A stretch of 64,000 bases of DNA, taken from positions 8,343,524 to 8,407,523 of the forward strand of contig OY725488.1 in NCBI GenBank assembly GCA_963281255.1, given 5' to 3'. A model generated the notes under the pieces. It was given only the letters and a program-made list of their open reading frames with translations, had not been told where the DNA came from and ran no database searches. Position numbers and translations under genes: made by a program. This DNA comes from Aphrocallistes beatrix. Lineage: Eukaryota > Porifera > Hexactinellida > Sceptrulophora > Aphrocallistidae. Of this stretch, positions 39,201-48,200 are shown in pieces. The stretch's first letter is position 1; every line of letters begins with the position of its first letter.

Positions 39201-42200
39201 CGCCTAATCGTATTTCTCTTCCTTGCCCTAAACATTTATAGTTACAGGTTAGTCACGATTTCCAACTTTTAATTAAGCAGCCTATTAAAACGAATTAGAG
39301 GAATATCTATGAATACAAATTTTGTTGAGACACTGCTTACCTTTGGATAAATAGAAGACTTTTATGTGGAATCCGAAAGGATTTGCGCAGGATCTTTGCA
39401 ACTGCACATAAGAAGTTAAATACATAGCGAAGTGATGGCCACAAATATTATCAAGGGTGGTTAACTTTAAGCTTGTGCGTAGCACAATTAGCTGTTGATC
39501 GTTTTGATCGAGGTCACCAAACATCATGAGCTTATCTTGTTTGATATAATAGGATTTTAAATGGCAAGGAGTTTCCAGAAGGATGCCAACTGTGCAATTT
39601 GGGAGTAGAGACTCAATAGAGAATGAAGCCATCTTATAATAATAGTTGATTGAAGTTAGAGCAACGATTGATATGAAATAGAATTAATTGTTTTACAGGT
39701 CTATTATATTATATTATATATAGTAATATGTTGCTGAGTCTTCGAAAATAGGATATAAATAACTATCGTATTTTATGTTACCATGGTGATCTGAATGTAT
39801 TTAACTAATTATGAATCTTCACAACACACTTACTTGTGTAGAATAATATTATATTTCAGGGGTGAGTACACAATTATTTGTGGTTTCTAATTCATCTTAC
39901 CTGGAGTGCATACCAATTGTTCTTTTTGTGTTGCCATGCTGTATACAATATCACTGATGAAAATGTAGGATAGAGACAAAGTAATTAATCATACCATCGA
40001 TTTTTGTAATTTCAATTTATTCGCATATTTTGGAATAGAATGAAGGATAATGATTTAAAAACTTTAAAAAGTGATTTAAAAGTAAATAAAAATCAATTCT
40101 ATCATAATTCTTGCGGCTAACAAACAACTTATCAGCATTTTTCCAATTCATTAGCATAACTTACGAATGGTAATGTATTTTGTAAATAAGAAAAAATACC
40201 TCTCCAGTTTTAATATATATTAAATAACAATCTATTTGCTAGGTTTTCTGTAAATATCAGACAAAACTTTTTTGAAAGATTTTTTTCGACCTGAAGAAGA
40301 TTTAGGATGAAAATGTCGGATTTTTACATTAAAAGCAAAAATTGACCAGTAATTTGCCACTTTGGGGTATTTTTTAGTGCCGAATTTGAATTCTACGAGG
40401 TAAATTATACCTAGAAAGTTATAAATATCATTAAAATACTTTACTACGAGACAATAGTTTTGAAATTTAAGTGGAAAGTCGATTGGGACCAAATGAGTCC
40501 GACACTCAAAAGTCGAATTTTGTACGTGCTATAATTTGGCTTCCAGAAGGATTTCAGCGCCAAAAATTTCAGGTTATCCTTACCTTATATTGTTGTTTCA
40601 ATGTTGAAATTTTTGAACGATTCGGAGGAAATAATATTTAGGGTGGGTGAAATGATATGGAATGCCTCAATATGGAAACTATTGCTTTCAGCAGGGGCGC
40701 CGAACTTTTCGAAATCTATGAGAAATTTTGGAGTTCTAGGGGGGTGCTCAGCACTAAAATTTGTATTGCATCTATGCATCTCCGAATCCAGGGGGGGGCT
40801 CGAGTCCCCCAGCCCCCCAGGGCTCGGCGCCTATGCTTTCGAGTACGATACTCGTATATTTACTAAAATTATTTTTTTAAAAATATTACAGTTCTGAAGC
40901 ATAAATTACATACCAACTTTGGTTGAAACACTTAGTAGGGCTGTTTGGTTTTTGCAGCATTGTGCATACTGACGGGAGTGGAACACTTCCATTCCATAAG
41001 TGCATTTCCCCATTAATACTTTAGATGTTTTTTAGGAAAAGCAATTGAGAGAATGCATCTACAATATTCTGCCTAAAGAACCCATCGACTTACAAACATT
41101 AGCTACTGACATCATGGGAAATAAACTCTTCAACTTACCTCAGTTAAGGATATCACGAGACACACATCTAAATACAGTTTTCATAGCAGGTGTATTGTGT
41201 CACATCGGTGTTTTTCTGCAGCTGACACGTGGAAACAAATTCTTTAAGCCTCTCACACTAATTCACTTCAATCCAACTGAGCTTCATAATCATTTTTTTC
41301 CCGCAATTTCTGAGGAAGAGTATACATCAACCAAGACTAAAACCTTAACAATCAAACATCTTGCTGATCCTTCTGAATCAAATGGAAATGTAATGAACTT
41401 TGACTGTCGACTCTAATGACTAATATTCGCATGGGCGTAAATTTTCTCATTTTTCACTGAAAATGATAGGAGCCAAGAACGACGGAATGACGGCGAGGGA
41501 GTCTGGGGAGACCAGCTCCCCAGACCTTTTGTTGAACCTTAGACACTCAGACATAGATTTACATCAAGCTTTACGCCTATCAATATACACATGCGTTTTA
41601 TTTTTGGGATATCTCTGGTCAACGATTATAGCATAAATCAATTTGGACTGCTGATCAGCGGAATAGAAAATAATAATCTGATATTGTCTGTAGAGAACAA
41701 GCAAGACCAAGTCTTGCTCAGATGAGTCTACATCAAATGTCAGATCTCAGACCGGATTGGAGGAATCAAAAATGGACAGTTATTCAGCTCCCATACACCC
41801 ACATGTTCTCGGAGATCCATTTGGTAGATCAACTTCGCTAGCTGGGATTAGGTATGTATGTCTGATATATTGCATGGCAGTGTTGCCAGATATCTCCAGC
41901 ATCAGAAGGCCAAATTGCTCACTAAAATAGGCCAAATTATTCCGAAATCCTCCAAATTCCCCAAATGTTAAATTATAGTCTTATCAGAATATACAGTGTT
42001 GTATCTAGGACTCGGGGTGCTCAGGGGCCAGTGGCGTAACGTAACCAGAATCATTTGCTCTAACCTTATTAAATATTGAATAATTGTAATGAATTTGGGT
42101 GTTTACATCTAAATTCCCCCTCCGGATCTCCGGATACCCCACCGCTAAACTATCTAATGATAGTTTAGTTTCGATGATAATCTACACAAATTTTGAGAAA

Positions 42201-45200
42201 TTTCTATCTGAATATACTAAAGTGTTCATTTTCTAGTCATATAACTGTAATGCTTTAGATATTAAGACTAACAATTTGCATAAATCTTATTGCATTGATT
42301 TACAAGCAATGTTAAGCAACTCTCTATGAAACAACCCGGATAAAAGTATAAAATAAGACGAAAGAATGGAGTTCAAGTTTCTGAAGGCGAAATGGCAACC
42401 CTGTTACATGATGAAAGTGTGTCTTGTATGTTCTTTTAGGAATTTGGCGCCTATATCAGTAGCTCTCATCCGCACGTTAATGCACAGCATATTCATTTGG
42501 ACTCTACAGTCGAAGCACAAGGAGCATCCTTCTGAAATCATAAAGCTGGTTGAACCTATTTCACCTAGAAACACCTACTTAGAATATTTCTATCTCCACC
42601 TAGTCCAGGATATCATAGATATAACCACCATCAGTAACAACACATTTGAAGAAGCTATTCTGCACGTACACTTGCTAATAGATCTGATAATTCATCAGGA
42701 ATTAGAGCCTAAACACGACGATCCACGTACGTACTATATAATTATCGAATTAAAAAAATGAAATTTATTTACTATTCTTTGACCTATGCTCCATTATATT
42801 TATACAAAAACCCCCAACTTTGTATGGCTCCTCAGCCTAAATGAATCAGAAGTGAGCAGCAAATTATTCCATATATTTAAATAATATTTATAAACTCACA
42901 AAATTTATTTTCCCACTATTGAATGAAATACGTACTGTCATTAATGAATGAATTTTATATAGTTCGGATCCCCACATATTTATTGACCTCAACTGATCGA
43001 GATGAATGGGAATACTTTTTTGAAAATACTTTTAGTAACCAATTTGAAAAATCTAGTGAAATGCTACTTAGAGAAATAATGCTGATTGTTATTTCAAAGT
43101 CGGACAACTGTGACATTCCTTTATTGAGGTAAGTCTTATACAATCGCATATATGGTAAATATATCTAGGTATAAAATATGCGACATTCTAAAGAAGTGGG
43201 AAATTTTGAAAAATTTTCTACCTCGATTCTTTCAAACATGCACAAATCTGAAACTGTTGAAGATTGAGGATTTGGTCTCATTTGAAGAAATCGATTAAGC
43301 AAGATTTTCCACTTCTAAAGAATGACACAAACAGCTCATTTTGGAAATTATTGAAAAATACTCACCAGTTTTTGTACTTTTGGAAGTAAAACTAATTTGA
43401 ATCTCTTTTTGCCCGAATCCTAGGCTACTAAAGATATCTTTAGTAGGCTATTCCCGAATATGTTATTTTACAATTTAAAAAATAGACATTTTAGTGCTCT
43501 AAAGATACATACAGTCAGGTTCGCTTATTATGAACCCGCTTAATATGAACATTCTTTTATTATGAACTAATTCTCTGGTCCCAATTGAACAGGTTCCATA
43601 GGATTTGTATTAGGTCCAGTTCGCGTAATATGAAGTCTCTCTATTATGAACATACTTTTTGGTCCCAAAGGTGTTCATAATAAGCGACCCTGACTGTATT
43701 TATCTTATTCGTCGAAATCAATTTGGATAGGATATTTTAGTATGAACTATCGATTAAAACCAGGGGCGGTCCCAGGGGGGCATTTGCCCCGAGTTTGATT
43801 TTGTGGCCCCGGATTTCATTGAACAGATCTAAGCCAAATCATAGTAAGGACCCGGATTTTTTCTTTTGGCCCCGCCTTGCCCTGGGCTTGGTAAATTCCT
43901 GCGACTTCCTCTGATTAAAACCGTTTACCTTTTGTTGCGATTGACAGAAATTTTAAAATTCAAGCATTTATGTCAATATTTTGAATAGAATTGGTACCGA
44001 ATATATGGCAATTTAAAAGTGTTTTTAATTTATCAAAGATGGAGACTCTTTTTGCGATTAACACTTGTATTCTTAGTTACCAATATGCTGTTTATCTAAT
44101 TCTGAAATAGCACAGAAAATCAGTCCTACCACACAGTTGCAGTAATACCATACATCAAATAATTTTTTTGAGATATCATAATAATTCCATGGTGGAATGT
44201 GTAGTAACCAACATTTTTTCTAATGGCGCCATTTCCTATTGTAGTATAATGATAATAGCAAAGAAATCTTATGTATTTTTTGTAAATCACAATATAGGCT
44301 TCAAAGAAAATCTCTAAAGTTTATTTGAGTGAAATATGGTGTGGTTTCTGGAATTCATATACAGTGAACTTTGGATTTAATGACATCGGCTTTAGTGACA
44401 GTTCACTAGTAATGACTTTTTTCTCTTGCCTGTACATCCACAAAAGTATTTTGTACACAGCATACTTCGGGTATAAGAGCTGTCAGATAACGACATGTTT
44501 TCTATGCCCGCTACCTCCAAATTCCATCGGATATTACGACTTTAGTGTAGTCTGTACTGTGTACTGCAAAAAAGCTTACCGTACATGCCTGCAGCTCCTG
44601 GCTAGATTAGTCTAATTAGTCAATAATTAGGTTTTGATCATCTATTTTTTAACCAAGTAAAAATTATCCTGTTTTGAATAAACAGCTGGCTTCTTACCAC
44701 AATGAAAACAGTCCGTCTGCGAGCTCCTAGACTTCTTGGCAGACCGACTGCAGAGTCTACTGCAGCAGTCCTCAATTACAAACTTCTTCCAGTCTGTTGA
44801 CAAACAATGAGGTCTATCTATCAGTTTTACTAGTACATTATGTGTATTGGCTTTGTGCTCACAATAATGCTGGACCATATCAAAAATGAATAAATTTAGG
44901 GTCCATCAAGGTGTATAATACATATTTGGAGCTACTTCGGATTCAGTTACATATCGGATAGAGTGACCTTTTTGCTCGCCCAAACAAGTGTCGCTAAATC
45001 CGAAGTTCACTGTATGCGTAAATATCATGCGATATCAGTCAACCATTCGAACTGTATTGTTATCATAGTTTAATTAATACTATCTTCAACATCACTCTTG
45101 TACTTCATTCCCCATTTCCAATCTACAATTTAGACTATTTTCCCTCAAGTTCACATTCACCCCCGTTGAGAACCACTTGTTTAGATTATCTGTGAACGAT

Positions 45201-48200
45201 AGCTTCTCTGATCAGTCTCAAACTATCAACATCCTTACTATTAAAACTCGATTAATGTGTGTGTATATATATCTATATATCTGTAACAAATTGATTGAAG
45301 AATCTGCCAGGCGTAGAAAGCTGATTTTTGGCATGTGGGAGTCTTTTGGCTATGGCTCCAGTAAGTTCTGAGGTCAGAGCAAAATGTCGACTCATCATGG
45401 AATTATGACGTCATTGTCACATTTTTAAAAGTTAAGCAACACAGTTATTCGTGTATAACTCAGCCATTATAGGAGATAGAAGGCTGAAATTTTAATAGAA
45501 TCTGTATACTAACACGTCTCACATATGATGCAACTATCATCAAAAATGATGACTCATCACTTTGCTATGACGTCATCATTACTAATCAAAAATTTTAAAA
45601 ATTGACAAATTTGGTGTTTTTTCGAGTGATATCGATTTTAAAACTAAGATGGACATATTTAGAGATGATATCTCCCTTCTAATTAACCAATGTCACCTCC
45701 AGGCGACCGAAGGGAGCCTCCGGCGGACACGAAGTGTCCGCCAGCCGCGCAGCGCAAGCAAGCGAAGCGCGCTTGTTATATCTAATATGACAATTGCATT
45801 GATTATTTTAATCGTTTCTCTTCATTTTTGAAACTCTTTAGGAGTTATGTAGCTATATTGTTGATACTGTTACCCTTAAATAATATTAAAATGATTTAGA
45901 ACTTTCTACGAAGATGAAAGGGAAACAAATCGAAATTCAATGCTGTGGAGACATAGAAGTATCATAGGCTATGAACATCTCTCACAAGTCTTTAATTACC
46001 AGAGTTTACATACTAGAGCCAAATATCCACTATTAGAAAAGTTTCTCAAAGAAGAAACTCGCTTATCTGCCACAAAGTACCTGCCTGATCTCGTGAATCT
46101 GAGGTTTCAACTCATTCAGAAGAGCATGGAGTATTGCAGCGAGAGGAGAATATCAGAGTTATCTGTTTCTGAATTTATTGAATTTATCAAGAAAAGTATG
46201 TGTTATGGTTCTGAACAGTTTTGTTATACGTTTTAAGTTTTAAAGGTTGAGTATCTGGTTGCGTACTTGAAGACTCAAACCGCTAGCTCGGCGCCACTGG
46301 TGGGGCACAGCTTATTTGTGGTTGGGCACACATTTCTTGAAAATATTTTTTGATAGCTGTTGTCTTTTTACGGTGGACTTTGGATAGTTTTCGTCTTATA
46401 GCAAAAAGGGAATGACAGCTGAAAAACCTTTGACGATTTGTCATTATATGTTCTTATGTTGTTTTGAATTTGAGTGTCCCCCACTGCGGGTGGGACACAC
46501 TCCAATTCTCCTGGGGCTTGTACCCCATCTGGCCTCACCCTCGAGCTGCTGCTGACTCAAAATGTTGTAATTCTTGTAATTTTAATAACTAGGAATCTTT
46601 CTAATGTTAGCTGGAATCTATTTCCTGTGATTTATTGGCAGAAAATATCTTCGCTTCGGTCATTCTGAAATACCAATGAATGCAATATCCTCCATCATTT
46701 TGTTATTTTTTAACGTTGGCAAATCTTAGCTTTATGCATGTTGATTATTAGTGCCATTATTAAACATTCTTGTCAAGTATGATTCAATTTTCTTTTTAGT
46801 GGAAACTACTCACTCAGCAGATGAATATAAACAAGTCTTCAATACTTTTCAAATGATCTGGAGTGAACTCAACGAGCACAAATCCATCGTTGAATGCAGT
46901 AATATGCAGATCGGTGATTTGGTTGGAGTTGGAAATAATGGAGGCCTGCTGACGAAGCTGATCTCTAGCCTGGTTGATATTCACAACGGTTTTATATCTC
47001 AATACAATAAGTCGTTTTGTACACCTTCAAGGTAATTATCGTTTTGTGAAATAAACAATATTATTATTATTATTGCATTAGCATAAACAGGCGCCAAAAA
47101 ATCCGAACACGAAGTGCTGTCGGATTTATAGAATGTAATTTAGTCCTAATTAAGCATATTTATTTAAGTGCTTTGTATTAGCTTCTATGTATTTGCATGA
47201 TTCTGTTCAAAAAAAAAAAATCCTATTGATCTTTAATAATATAGGCCTACTAAGAGAGTCCACAATATTTCAAGAGTTAATCGTAAATTACATTGTTTAT
47301 TTGAGAACTCTTAATCTTTCCGGATCAAAATATAGAGATCCGATGTGACCCGATCAAGCAGAGTCAGCTGTATTCAAATTTTTGCCAGTACTTTAAACGC
47401 TTAGTAAACATATTTCGTGTTTTTTTTAAATGTGCTAAATGTCGACAACATTAATATATCTGATTAGGTCTAAAAGAAGTGTACCGCTGAGTCTTGTTTC
47501 TCCTTCACACATGATCAACTATGAAGATCATCTTGACAGTCTCATATTCTCTAACGCCACTTACTCCTTCCAAATGGGAGAAGGGACACACATCCACTAT
47601 AACTTCAGTAATATTCAGAAGGACTTTGCCACAAGATTTATGTCCTCTAAACCCACAATAACACTAGAAACATTAGACACAGAGTATCCAGAACAGATTT
47701 CTATGGTTGATTATTTCAAAAGACTCAAACTGAAAATTCCTCAAGTCAGTTCAGTTGAATTTACATGTGTATATAAAGTACAGGGTGGCTCATAAGTTCT
47801 GTGACAAGCTTCGTTAGGTATAAAATTTCTTATACTCAAACAATCTTAGTTATTATGGTCTTTAGAGATTGTAATTCGAATATTTTCAATGATTTTAAAA
47901 GATCTTTCGAGTCTAAGACCTGGAAATATTTTTTGTATGGTGATTTTTATGGGGAAAAATTGTGTCCTAATGCAGCGAAAATCAAGAATCAGGGCCCAAT
48001 GCTTTTCAAATGATCTTTCTAGCGTCTTCAAATTCTGGGAAAAATTGGCTCTTACATTTTTCTCTAACACTCTAAATTTGTAGAAATATAGGATGTTTAT
48101 ATCAGTGCATATTGAGAACCATTTGGATCAGATTTTTGGTGATGTGAAAAAAAAGTGCAATTTTGGGTGATTTTGCAAAATGTACCAAATTTGATCTCGT

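Larger units (their letters stand above)
32940..40668 (-). mobile_element. 7.7-kb DNA transposon with about 0.9-kb terminal inverted repeats
   Basis: Outer ends GAGGCATTCCATATCATTTC and its inverse at 40649-40668. The arms run from 32940 to about 34394 (including a nested 543-bp insertion) and from about 39730 to 40668, and are nearly identical inverted copies; the right arm has an extra stretch of about 26 bp (40570-40597). Both flanks read AATA, a possible 4-bp target duplication. It encodes a broken transposase-like gene on the minus strand. Two Helitron-like elements and a mariner-like MITE are nested in it. It lies in a copy B intron. Superfamily not assigned. Confidence 0.88.

Noticed and set aside
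43757-43905. GC-rich stretch CAGGGGCGGTCCCAGGGGGG, candidate hAT MITE
   Set aside because: One end resembles a hAT terminus but no matching inverted end or 8-bp duplication could be found.
44642-44878. Cysteine-containing minus-strand frame (CFHCGKK)
   Set aside because: Inside a pogo-like non-autonomous element, short, no recognised domain; at most a transposase relic.
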